From contig CAYXYB010000005.1 in assembly GCA_964469215.1 (NCBI GenBank), positions 1-64,000 on the forward strand: 64,000 nucleotides of DNA. The letters run 5' to 3'. Of the stretch, positions 24,897 through 32,719 are shown piece by piece. The notes under the pieces are model-generated. The model saw only the letters and a list, made by a program, of their open reading frames with translations. It was not told the origin of the DNA and did not search any database. Source of the DNA: SKPS01 sp964469215 (lineage in GTDB: Bacteria; Bacteroidota; Bacteroidia; Bacteroidales; SKPS01). The position numbers were made by a program, and so were the translations under genes. The first letter of the stretch is position 1. Every line of letters starts with the position of its first letter.

Positions 24897-26636
24897 ATGC
24901 TTTTAAATATTATTAACAGTTTAAACGCAGATATTCATAACACATTAATAATAGGGTTGTTGCAGAACACAGCCATTTTATTATCTCTTTCTCTCCTTTA
25001 TGGATCGGTATGGTTGAAGTTTGAGCCTGCCAAACCTTTGATGAACAAGGTGATTACAGGAATTGTTATTGGTTGTATTGCTATTCTTCTGATGCAGACA
25101 CCCTGGACATTTGTGCCGGGTATTGTTTTCGACACCAGGTCTGTACTGCTGGCAATATCCGGCTTTTTTTTCGGTGGAATTCCAACTGCAGTTGCCATTC
25201 TGATTGCAGGTGGAATGAGGGTCATAATTGGGGGTGACGGTATGTGGATGGGGCTGGCAGTGATTATTTCTTCCGGTGCAATCGGAGTGATGTGGAAGTA
25301 CTTCAAGCCGGTGAGAAAAAAATATCAGAATAAACCCATCAACTTCCTGCTTCTTGGATTATCGGTTCACCTCATAGTACTTGCTTGCACTGCCTTTCTA
25401 CCTTCCATATCAATGATTCCTACTTTTATGATAATAATAATGCCCTTGTTGCTGATTTACACCCCGGCAACAATGCTTTTAGGGATGTTGATGATAAGGC
25501 AGAAGATTAACAATGATAACCGAAACGCTACAGCAAAACTGAAAGAAAGTGAAGAGAAATTCAGGAATATCTTTGAAAACCATTCTGCGGTCAAATTGAT
25601 TATTTATCCTGAAACAGGGGACATCATCGATGCCAATCATGCTGCATCAAGGTTCTACGGCTGGACAAGGGAAGAACTGAAAAAGATGAAGATAGGCGAT
25701 ATCAATACATTACAGGAAGATAAACTTAAAATTGAAATACAGAAGGTGTTGAATCAGACACATAACTTTTTCGAATTCAGGCATAAGATGAAGAACGGGT
25801 CAGTTGTTGATGTGGAAACCTTCAGCAGCAGAATTGATATTTCCGGCAAAACGTATCTGCATTCCATTATTCATGATGTAAGTGAGAAGCAGCAGTTAAT
25901 GAAAGATCTGGTTGCTGCCAAAGAGAAAGCCGAAGAGAGCGATAAACTGAAAACTCTCTTTCTTATGAATATGTCTCATGAGATCAGGACCCCTTTAAAT
26001 GGCATATTGGGTTTTGCTTCAATTCTGATAGAAAATCCAAACGAACCTGTAAAAACAGTTGAATATAGTCATATTATCAAGAAGTCGGGTGAGAGATTAC
26101 ATTCATTGATAAACGACATGATTGATATTTCAAGAATTGAATCAGGTCTTGAAAAAACTCAGATCGAAAAGATAAATGCTCAAGGAGCACTTTATGAAGC
26201 AGTCCAGCAGTTTTCTGCTCAGGCTGCATTGAAAAACATAGAGATAAACACATCATTTCCGGATAAAGGTTCATCAGTATATATTAATACCGATGCCCGA
26301 AAACTCCATCAAATTTTCTCAAACCTAATCAACAATGCGATTAAATTTTCGGAAAAAGGAACAATCGAAGCAGGTTTCAGGCTTGAAAACGGAAACATCA
26401 TTTTCTATGTGAAAGACGAAGGTATAGGAATTGCTCCTGAACATCATGAACAGGTGTTTCATCGTTTTTTTCAGACCGAAAATCCATTTATTTTAGAAAA
26501 CCCTGGCACCGGCCTTGGCCTTACAATCTGTAAAGGGCTGGTAAAATTACTTGATGGTAATATATGGCTTGAATCAGAACCTGGTAAAGGGAGTATTTTT
26601 TATGTCACCTTGCCATTACAGAAAGGGCTTGATTAA
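24897..26636 (+). CDS. Sensor histidine kinase with LytS-like 5TM domain and PAS domain
   Basis: A 579-residue membrane kinase. Residues 1-205 hold several hydrophobic helices and match the 5TM-LYT (LytS-like) sensor region, with an FVPGIVFDTRSVLLAISGFF segment. A PAS domain spans about 215-335 (FRNIFENHSAVKLII, ANHAASRFYGWTREEL), followed by the HisKA domain with phospho-acceptor His361 in NMSHEIRTPLNG and the HATPase domain with N-box NLINNAIKFSEKG and G motifs DEGIGIAPE and GTGLGL. No receiver domain is attached and no response regulator is adjacent. The signal is unknown. Confidence 0.93.
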   Translation: MLLNIINSLNADIHNTLIIGLLQNTAILLSLSLLYGSVWLKFEPAKPLMNKVITGIVIGCIAILLMQTPWTFVPGIVFDTRSVLLAISGFFFGGIPTAVAILIAGGMRVIIGGDGMWMGLAVIISSGAIGVMWKYFKPVRKKYQNKPINFLLLGLSVHLIVLACTAFLPSISMIPTFMIIIMPLLLIYTPATMLLGMLMIRQKINNDNRNATAKLKESEEKFRNIFENHSAVKLIIYPETGDIIDANHAASRFYGWTREELKKMKIGDINTLQEDKLKIEIQKVLNQTHNFFEFRHKMKNGSVVDVETFSSRIDISGKTYLHSIIHDVSEKQQLMKDLVAAKEKAEESDKLKTLFLMNMSHEIRTPLNGILGFASILIENPNEPVKTVEYSHIIKKSGERLHSLINDMIDISRIESGLEKTQIEKINAQGALYEAVQQFSAQAALKNIEINTSFPDKGSSVYINTDARKLHQIFSNLINNAIKFSEKGTIEAGFRLENGNIIFYVKDEGIGIAPEHHEQVFHRFFQTENPFILENPGTGLGLTICKGLVKLLDGNIWLESEPGKGSIFYVTLPLQKGLD

Positions 26637-26728
26637 ATATGGTATTTAAGGTATAACACATTTACAGACACATTTCTTAGTTCCGGATTAATCTCGGTAT
26701 GGTAAACATATTTGATTGCCCCTATCTG

Positions 26729-29383
26729 CTAATCTCGCCCCTTCTTCTTTCCCACAAGCAATTGCCTCACCTCATGCAGTTTCAGCAGGGCTTCCACCGG
26801 AGTTAGCCGGTCAATGTCTGTATTCAGAATATCATTTTTGATTTGGTCGAGAAGTGGGTCGTCGAGTTGTATAAAACTGAGCTGATAATTGTTTTGCTCT
26901 TTGGATCTCTTTCCCGGCTGGCTGATGGCATCACCTGAGTGTGATGCCTCAAGCTGTTTAAGAATCTGGGCAGCACGTTCAAGGGTGATCCTTGGCATAC
27001 CGGCCATCCTGGCAACATGAATTCCGAAACTGTGCTCACTTCCCCCGGGAGCAAGCTTTCTGAGGAAGATAACTTTGTTGTTTAGTTCCTTAACAGTTAC
27101 ATGGTAATTCCTGATCCTCTTTTTTGATTTTGCCAGTTCATTGAGTTCGTGATAATGTGTTGCAAACAGAACACGCGGCCGGAATTGAGGATGGTCATGG
27201 AGAAATTCCGCAACCGCCCAGGCAATCGAAATACCATCGTAGGTAGCGGTACCACGGCCAATTTCGTCGAGTATGATCAGGCTGCCCGGAGAAATGTTGT
27301 TAAGAATACTGGCAGTTTCGTTCATCTCGACCATGAAAGTTGACTCGCCTGAAGAGATATTGTCTGATGCTCCAACACGGGTGAAGATTTTATCAACCAG
27401 ACCAATCTTTGCTGCCTTTGCCGGAACAAACGAGCCTGTCTGTGCCATAAGTGTTATCAGGGCAGTTTGCCTTAGAAATGCCGATTTCCCGGACATGTTG
27501 GGCCCGGTAAGAATAATTATCTGTTGCTTCTCCTGATCAAGATAAACATCATTGCTGATGTACTTCTCTCCCTCTGCCATCTGCCTTTCGATAACAGGAT
27601 GCCTCCCTTCGGTGATGTCTAACCTGAACCCTTTGTTTATCTCTGGCCTCACATATTCGTATCTTCCTGCGATTACAGCAAAGGACCTGAGACAGTCGAG
27701 TCTGGCAATAAGGGTTGCATTGAGCTGTACCGGAGCAATATATTCACGCAGAGCAACAACCAGTTCATCATAAATTTTTTGCTCAATAGCGAGAATTTTT
27801 TCCTCTGCGCCCAGAATTTTCGTCTCGAACTCCTTGAGCTCTTCGGTGATATATCTTTCTGAACCGGTGAGGGTTTGCTTCCGCATCCATTCAGCCGGCA
27901 CCTTGTATTTATGTGCATTGGTAACTTCGAGATAATACCCGAAAACATTGTTAAAACCTACTTTAAGGCTGCTGATCCCTGTGTTGATAATTTCACGTTC
28001 CTGAAGGCTCTTAAGATATTCTTTTGCTGATGAGGAGAGGGTTCTGTATTCATCCAGCTCTTCCGATACACCATTCTTTATCACACCACCTTTGCTTACC
28101 AATGCCGGGGGATCATCATAAAGACGTTGTCCGATCAGTTCTGTCATACTCAGGCAAGGATTGAACTGCTCACCAATTCTTACCAGTGCCTGCAGGTTCG
28201 TCTGCAGACAAATCTCTTTTACGGGCCCTATAGCCAGCATTGAACGTTTAAGTTGCACTACCTCTCTTGGGCTGACCCTTCCTGTTGCAACTTTTGAAAT
28301 AATCCTTTCAAGGTCTCCGCATATCTTAAGTTGCTGGCATATAATATTCTCAACATCATTGTTCTTCAAAAGAAACTCGACGATATCAAGGCGTTCATTG
28401 ATTATCTGCTCATCTTTAAGCGGGAGAACTATCCATCTTTTCAACATCCGTGATCCCATCGGAGAAACGGTCTGGTCAAGAATATCAACCAATGTCACGG
28501 CTCTATCATTCTGGCTGGATACCAGTTCGAGATTCCTGATGGTAAATTTATCAAGCCATACATATCGTTCTTCCTCAATCCTGCTTATACCAGATATATG
28601 ATCACAATTGTCGTGGTGGGTTTCAGCAAGGTAATGTATGGCTGCTCCGGCAGCAATAGTGCTCAGTTCCATATCCTCGATACCAAAACCTTTCAATGAG
28701 GTTGTCCCGAAATGGCGTAAAAGTGTATCGTAGCCAAATTCCCTGGTAAAGACCCATTCATCAAATGTGTTGGTATAAAAATTCCCGAAATCTTCGCGGA
28801 ATTTCTTCAGTTTATTTCGTTGAACTATCACCTCACTGGGTTGAAAGCTTTGCAGCAGTTTATCAATGTAACCTGCTGATCCTTCTGTAGTATAGAACTC
28901 TCCGGTTGAAACGTCGAGAAAGGCTATACCATAATAATCATCGGCATAATGTATACTGCACAGAAAATTATTGTTTTTATGGTCAAGCACCTGGTCGTTG
29001 AAAGCAACTCCCGGGGTTACCAATTCCGTAACACCTCTTTTAACAATAGTTTTTGCCATTTTAGGGTCTTCAAGCTGGTCGCATATTGCAACCCTCTGCC
29101 CTGCCCTGACAAGTTTTGGCAGATATGTATCCAGTGCATGGTGAGGAAATCCTGCCAGGTCAACATATGCGGCCTTCCCGTTTGCTCTTTTGGTAAGTAC
29201 AATCCCAAGTATTCCGGAGGTGACTACCGCATCCTGCCCGAAAGTCTCATAAAAATCCCCTACCCGGAACAAAAGCAATGCTCCGGGATACTTTGCCTTG
29301 ATGGCAGCATACTGCTTCATCAATGGGGTTTCGATATCTTTTTCTGTACCTCTTGCCATTATCTTATCCTTCTTTCCAGCCAT
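26729..29383 (-). CDS. mutS: DNA mismatch repair ATPase MutS
   Basis: An 884-residue MutS1 that recognises base mismatches and starts repair with MutL. The mismatch-binding motif GDFYETF is near residue 43, the Walker A is GPNMSGKSAFLRQ and Walker B is in ILDEIGRGTATYDG; ATHYHEL follows. The start is not fixed: the ATG at 29383 is only 3 bp after a promoter-like TATTTTTG, so a leaderless message or a start at the ninth codon (29359) is possible; orthologues begin close to ETPLMKQY. It converges with the sensor kinase. Confidence 0.97.
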   Translation of the reverse strand: MAGKKDKIMARGTEKDIETPLMKQYAAIKAKYPGALLLFRVGDFYETFGQDAVVTSGILGIVLTKRANGKAAYVDLAGFPHHALDTYLPKLVRAGQRVAICDQLEDPKMAKTIVKRGVTELVTPGVAFNDQVLDHKNNNFLCSIHYADDYYGIAFLDVSTGEFYTTEGSAGYIDKLLQSFQPSEVIVQRNKLKKFREDFGNFYTNTFDEWVFTREFGYDTLLRHFGTTSLKGFGIEDMELSTIAAGAAIHYLAETHHDNCDHISGISRIEEERYVWLDKFTIRNLELVSSQNDRAVTLVDILDQTVSPMGSRMLKRWIVLPLKDEQIINERLDIVEFLLKNNDVENIICQQLKICGDLERIISKVATGRVSPREVVQLKRSMLAIGPVKEICLQTNLQALVRIGEQFNPCLSMTELIGQRLYDDPPALVSKGGVIKNGVSEELDEYRTLSSSAKEYLKSLQEREIINTGISSLKVGFNNVFGYYLEVTNAHKYKVPAEWMRKQTLTGSERYITEELKEFETKILGAEEKILAIEQKIYDELVVALREYIAPVQLNATLIARLDCLRSFAVIAGRYEYVRPEINKGFRLDITEGRHPVIERQMAEGEKYISNDVYLDQEKQQIIILTGPNMSGKSAFLRQTALITLMAQTGSFVPAKAAKIGLVDKIFTRVGASDNISSGESTFMVEMNETASILNNISPGSLIILDEIGRGTATYDGISIAWAVAEFLHDHPQFRPRVLFATHYHELNELAKSKKRIRNYHVTVKELNNKVIFLRKLAPGGSEHSFGIHVARMAGMPRITLERAAQILKQLEASHSGDAISQPGKRSKEQNNYQLSFIQLDDPLLDQIKNDILNTDIDRLTPVEALLKLHEVRQLLVGKKKGRD

Positions 29384-29385
29384 TT

Positions 29386-29393
29386 CAAAAATA
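29386..29393 (-). promoter_or_regulatory. Candidate promoter -7 element at the mutS start codon
   Basis: TATTTTTG on the minus strand ends 3 bp before the upstream mutS ATG. If used, the message would be leaderless or start at the next ATG, 24 bp on. The -33 half is not visible. Confidence 0.35.
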
Positions 29394-29418
29394 CTACTTT
29401 CTGCTTAATGGTATCCCC

Positions 29419-29426
29419 TATTTTTG
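29419..29426 (+). promoter_or_regulatory. Candidate promoter -7 element for the SpoU methyltransferase
   Basis: TATTTTTG matches TAnnTTTG, 88 bp before the chosen ATG at 29515. It is divergent from the mutS element. -33 half weak. Confidence 0.4.
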
Positions 29427-29514
29427 CATCCTGAATAATTTTTTATCAACGACCCTGTTCTGCTAATAAGAAGATGTTGATATATGTTTATTGTTATCAA
29501 TCTTTTCAGACTAC

Positions 29515-30054
29515 ATGAAAAAGTTAAAAATGGATGAAATGGGACGGCTTACAGGCCAGGCTTTCAGGGAGTCATCAAAAATGAATCTCACAATTGTACT
29601 CGACAATGTGAGAAGCATGATGAACGTGGGGGCGATTTTCAGAACTGCCGATGCTTTCAGGGCAAAACAAATATGTTTATGTGGTATCACTGCTACTCCT
29701 CCACACCGTGAAATTCATAAAACTGCACTTGGAGCCACCGAATCTGTTGAATGGGAATATTACCATGATACTGTAAAACTGATCAGGTCATTATCTGAAT
29801 CGGGGGCTGTTATTGTGGCGGTGGAGCAAACAGATGAGAGCACAACTTTAGAAAACTGGAGGCCGGATCCAGAGAAGCATCTTGTACTGGTGTTCGGAAA
29901 TGAGGTCTCAGGGGTGTCGGATGAGGTTCTTGCATTGTGTGATTACAGTATTGAAATACCGCAGTATGGCACGAAGCACTCATTGAACATTGCGGTGAGC
30001 GCAGGAATAATGATATGGGAGTCCTATAAAAGGTTCCGTCATCAGTTGACATAA
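29515..30054 (+). CDS. SpoU/TrmH-family RNA 2'-O-methyltransferase
   Basis: A 179-residue SPOUT methyltransferase that uses SAM to methylate a ribose 2'-OH in tRNA or rRNA. Motif 1 NVRSMMNVGAIFRTADAF (binding RNA), motif 2 LVLVFGNEVSGVSDE and motif 3 EIPQYGTKHSLNIAVSAG (knot) are complete. There is no added N-terminal RNA-binding domain. The ATG at 29515 is preferred over one at 29491 because conserved sequence starts soon after it. The target nucleotide is unknown. A terminator follows its stop directly. Confidence 0.92.
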   Translation: MKKLKMDEMGRLTGQAFRESSKMNLTIVLDNVRSMMNVGAIFRTADAFRAKQICLCGITATPPHREIHKTALGATESVEWEYYHDTVKLIRSLSESGAVIVAVEQTDESTTLENWRPDPEKHLVLVFGNEVSGVSDEVLALCDYSIEIPQYGTKHSLNIAVSAGIMIWESYKRFRHQLT

Positions 30055-30080
30055 AAAAAGCCCCGTCATCCGGACGGGGC
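30053..30080 (-). terminator. Rho-independent terminator of the OmpA-family gene
   Basis: Stem GCCCCGTC / GACGGGGC (30060-30067 and 30073-30080) with a 5-base loop. On the minus strand it is followed by a run of seven T (30059-30053), so it mainly ends the transcript of the gene at 30117. It could also block read-through from the convergent methyltransferase gene, although no T-run follows in that direction. Confidence 0.85.
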
Positions 30081-30116
30081 CAAAAGGTCAAATACAAAAA
30101 TCCTGATAAAGACAAT

Positions 30117-31559
30117 CTACTTTGCTATGAAAATATCAACCCTTCTGTTGATAAAAAGCCGTTGTTTGGAATTGTTAAGAGGCTTAAGTTCACCTGTCCA
30201 GCTTGGCATAAGCCTGTTGGCATCGATACCATACTCCTTAATCAATATGTCTCTTACAACGTTTACTCTTCTTTTACTAAGATCCTCGTTGTAATCCACT
30301 GATGCTATTTCACAGGCAGATCCTACAAGATCATACTTAAGATCTGGATATCTTTTTAAAAGGTTTGCAGCGATTGCAATTCTTTCATGGTTAAGGGGAG
30401 TTACGAAGGTGCTGTTTAGTGCAAAGAAAACACTATAGAGAGCAATACCACTGTATTTATCCTCCTTGTATTTTTCCTTGAGGATCGGGTTCGCATCTTT
30501 ATCGAACTTGAATGATCCATCAGGATTGCGTTCGTATTTTTCTTTTTCTATTGGCAGGGCAATACCCTGGAAATTAACCACTGCACCTTTCGGGCTGTTT
30601 GGCTCGAGGTCCATATAGTCTGGTACACCATCACCGTCTGAATCGGGGCTGTTGGTTCGCTTGTCATAATCTGCCATCAGCAGGTCTACATCCTCTTTTA
30701 CATCAGCAAGTCCTTGCTTCAATGAGTCGACATCTTCCTGTACCTTTTTTATCTTCTTTAGCAGTTCTGCCATAGTGGGATCAATAGGATTCCACTCATT
30801 GGACTGTTCATTTTTACCAAATGTATACTGCAATAAAAGATTGGTATACCCAAGAGCATCCGTTTCTGTCAGTTTTCTGTCACGGCCATCAAACCTGTCA
30901 GTAGGTAACTGAACCCTTGACAGTTCGAGACCTAAGGCTAAATTCTTTGTCAACTTGTATTTTAAACCTCCTGCAACTTTCCATATAGCTTCACTCTCCA
31001 TGGAAGTTTTAGCACCTGATTCAGTGGCTCCCTCAACATTGTCGTTTTCATATCCGACGCTATTTTCAAAGGTTCCATCAAGCTTTGTAAGCAAAGATCT
31101 GTAATGTGCATTACCTACTCCCAGGCTGAGGTAAACATTAAACTTCTTGTCGTAATCTCTCGGAAACAACAAATTTGAGAGGCTCACCACACCATTAATA
31201 TCATAAAACAAAGCCGTACTTGCAAGTGTTGCATCATATTTTTCCTGTTTCTGGGTATGAATCTTTCCAAACACAAAATTGGCATTTAACCCAAAATAAG
31301 GATTGAACCATTTGTTTCCTCCCACCATCAGATCCCAGGAAAAGCCGCCATTATCAGCACGGCTTGTACTGTTGCCAGGATAAAAATTGGCACGTGCAAT
31401 GTCACCATAATATTGCATCCAGCCTCCCCCCAAATATACAGACCACGAGTTATATTTGAACTCAGGATCAGTTGATTTTGCGTCGTCCTGAGCCATTACA
31501 GTACTTAATGATGTAATTCCCAGAAACATCGCTGTTAATAGAACTAATCTGATTTTCAT
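30117..31559 (-). CDS. OmpA-family outer-membrane protein with TSP3-type linker
   Basis: About 480 residues from the ATG at 31559, which precedes a clear signal peptide ending VMAQ. An N-terminal barrel-like domain (to about 240) is followed by a coiled-coil-like stretch (MAELLKKIKKVQED), a calcium-type thrombospondin-3 repeat (NSPDSDGDGVPDYMDLEPN) and a C-terminal OmpA domain (from about 370, with YNEDLSKRRVNVV and RRVDIFIAK) that binds peptidoglycan. It anchors the outer membrane to the wall. A longer frame start at 31640 is rejected because the promoter at 31608-31637 lies inside it. Single-gene unit with its own terminator. Confidence 0.93.
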   Translation of the reverse strand: MKIRLVLLTAMFLGITSLSTVMAQDDAKSTDPEFKYNSWSVYLGGGWMQYYGDIARANFYPGNSTSRADNGGFSWDLMVGGNKWFNPYFGLNANFVFGKIHTQKQEKYDATLASTALFYDINGVVSLSNLLFPRDYDKKFNVYLSLGVGNAHYRSLLTKLDGTFENSVGYENDNVEGATESGAKTSMESEAIWKVAGGLKYKLTKNLALGLELSRVQLPTDRFDGRDRKLTETDALGYTNLLLQYTFGKNEQSNEWNPIDPTMAELLKKIKKVQEDVDSLKQGLADVKEDVDLLMADYDKRTNSPDSDGDGVPDYMDLEPNSPKGAVVNFQGIALPIEKEKYERNPDGSFKFDKDANPILKEKYKEDKYSGIALYSVFFALNSTFVTPLNHERIAIAANLLKRYPDLKYDLVGSACEIASVDYNEDLSKRRVNVVRDILIKEYGIDANRLMPSWTGELKPLNNSKQRLFINRRVDIFIAK

Positions 31560-31908
31560 TGTGTCTTGTTTTGATTTTTGTAGATCGTGTTTGCCTTTTT
31601 CAGGAAACAAAAGTAATGAAAAAAATTCTCGATACAACAATCTTTAAAATTTTTATTAAGAATCTTTTTCAATGTCTACCCCTGTATAACAATATTTATT
31701 ATTGGTTTGTTTTTAAAATGTACACAAAAATAAAGTCTGTCAGCACTTTGATACGCAATTCTATGTTTTTTGTTTCATGACGTAAGGATATAAAATGTCA
31801 ATTCAAATACTGTAAAAACTCTTATGTTAATAACAGGTTGATAAGTTTTTCTACCGCCATCCGTGATTTGATCTGCTCTGTTCTCCTGTTAAAACATAAG
31901 CCAGGTTA
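31560..31908. other. Intergenic region between the OmpA-family gene and folK
   Basis: This 349-bp A+T-rich gap holds the OmpA-family promoter (31608-31637) and a second TAnnTTTG match on the minus strand at 31725-31732, which could be an additional start site. I see no gene and no terminator for folK. Confidence 0.6.
31608..31637 (-). promoter_or_regulatory. Promoter for the OmpA-family gene
   Basis: On the minus strand TTG (31637-31635), a 19-bp spacer and TACTTTTG (31615-31608), 48 bp before the ATG at 31559. It is among the best promoter matches in the window, fitting a highly expressed OM protein. Confidence 0.72.
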
Positions 31909-32409
31909 TTATATCGTAAAATCCTCATAAAGAGCAATTTCTTCAGTGTCGGGGCATAAATCATGTAATTCCTTTATAGTTCTGTTTAAAACCGGGTGAA
32001 TGTGATCAGGGGCCAAATCCATCATCGGCACAAGAACAAAACCTCTTTCATGTAATCTTGGATGAGGAATACTCAGATGATCGTTTTCAATTACTTCATC
32101 ATTAAAAAACAAAATATCAATATCTATTTCCCTTGAAACGTATTCAGCAGAATCTGTCCTGATCCTGCCCAGGGTCGTTTCCGTTTTCAGAATTAAACGG
32201 TATAGTTTTTCCGGAGAAAACCTTGTGTAAGCTTCCATAACCTGATTAAGGAAGTTAACAGAAGCTTTGAAACCCCATGGTGAGGTTTCATAGACGTTTG
32301 ACAGTCTTACCGCATGCACACCTGAACTGCTCAGAATATCAACAGCATTATCAAGGTTCATCAAACGGTTTCCTATGTTGCTGCCCAAAGAGAGAAAAAT
32401 ATGATTCAT
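31909..32409 (-). CDS. folK: 6-hydroxymethyl-7,8-dihydropterin pyrophosphokinase
   Basis: A 166-residue HPPK that transfers pyrophosphate from ATP to hydroxymethyl-dihydropterin in folate synthesis. Signature segments are LSLGSNIGNRLMNL near the N terminus, YETSPWGF, TLGRIRTDSAEYVSREIDID with the magnesium-binding aspartates, and HPRLHERGFVLVPM. Length is normal. Gene appears monocistronic; a promoter element TACTTTTG lies 13 bp before its start. Confidence 0.96.
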   Translation of the reverse strand: MNHIFLSLGSNIGNRLMNLDNAVDILSSSGVHAVRLSNVYETSPWGFKASVNFLNQVMEAYTRFSPEKLYRLILKTETTLGRIRTDSAEYVSREIDIDILFFNDEVIENDHLSIPHPRLHERGFVLVPMMDLAPDHIHPVLNRTIKELHDLCPDTEEIALYEDFTI

Positions 32410-32422
32410 AGCTTATTTTCAG

Positions 32423-32430
32423 CAAAAGTA
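32423..32430 (-). promoter_or_regulatory. Candidate promoter -7 element for folK
   Basis: TACTTTTG on the minus strand, ending 13 bp before the folK ATG. The -33 half is not clear. The leader would be very short. Confidence 0.4.
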
Positions 32431-32582
32431 ATAATAACATGGTGATATCCCATCTTGTGTAACAATCATACTGTCCTGTTCGTCGTAATACCGTTAGCTG
32501 CCTGTTCTGTGAAATTGTTTTAAAGATTAAAAATTGAATTATTCTCACTCAACAGTTGCTTATGGTTTATTTGTGTGATACA

Positions 32583-32616
32583 GGCAGGAGGCCCGGTCAA
32601 ACCTCCTGCCGTTTTT
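32583..32616 (+). terminator. Orphan rho-independent terminator
   Basis: Perfect 9-bp stem GGCAGGAGG (32583-32591) / CCTCCTGCC (32602-32610) with a 10-base loop, followed by GTTTTT. It points along the plus strand, yet the nearest upstream plus-strand gene is over 2 kb away behind two minus-strand genes. It must end a short untranslated or antisense transcript. Confidence 0.75.
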
Positions 32617-32670
32617 GGTTAAAAAATCAAAAAAATTCTTACATATTAATTTTTTATGTTACACATAGCA

Positions 32671-32678
32671 TAACTTTG
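32671..32678 (+). promoter_or_regulatory. Candidate promoter -7 element for sppA
   Basis: TAACTTTG matches TAnnTTTG, 41 bp before the sppA ATG and downstream of the orphan terminator. No clear -33 half. Confidence 0.5.
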
Positions 32679-32719
32679 CAAAACTGTACGAAAATAACAT
32701 TCATAAAAAAGAAACAGCC

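Larger units (their letters stand above)
32410..32719. other. Intergenic region with an orphan terminator
   Basis: This 310-bp gap between divergent folK and sppA carries a folK promoter element, a strong plus-strand terminator hairpin (32583-32616) that follows no annotated gene, and an sppA promoter element after it. See the finding on a possible small RNA. Confidence 0.65.
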
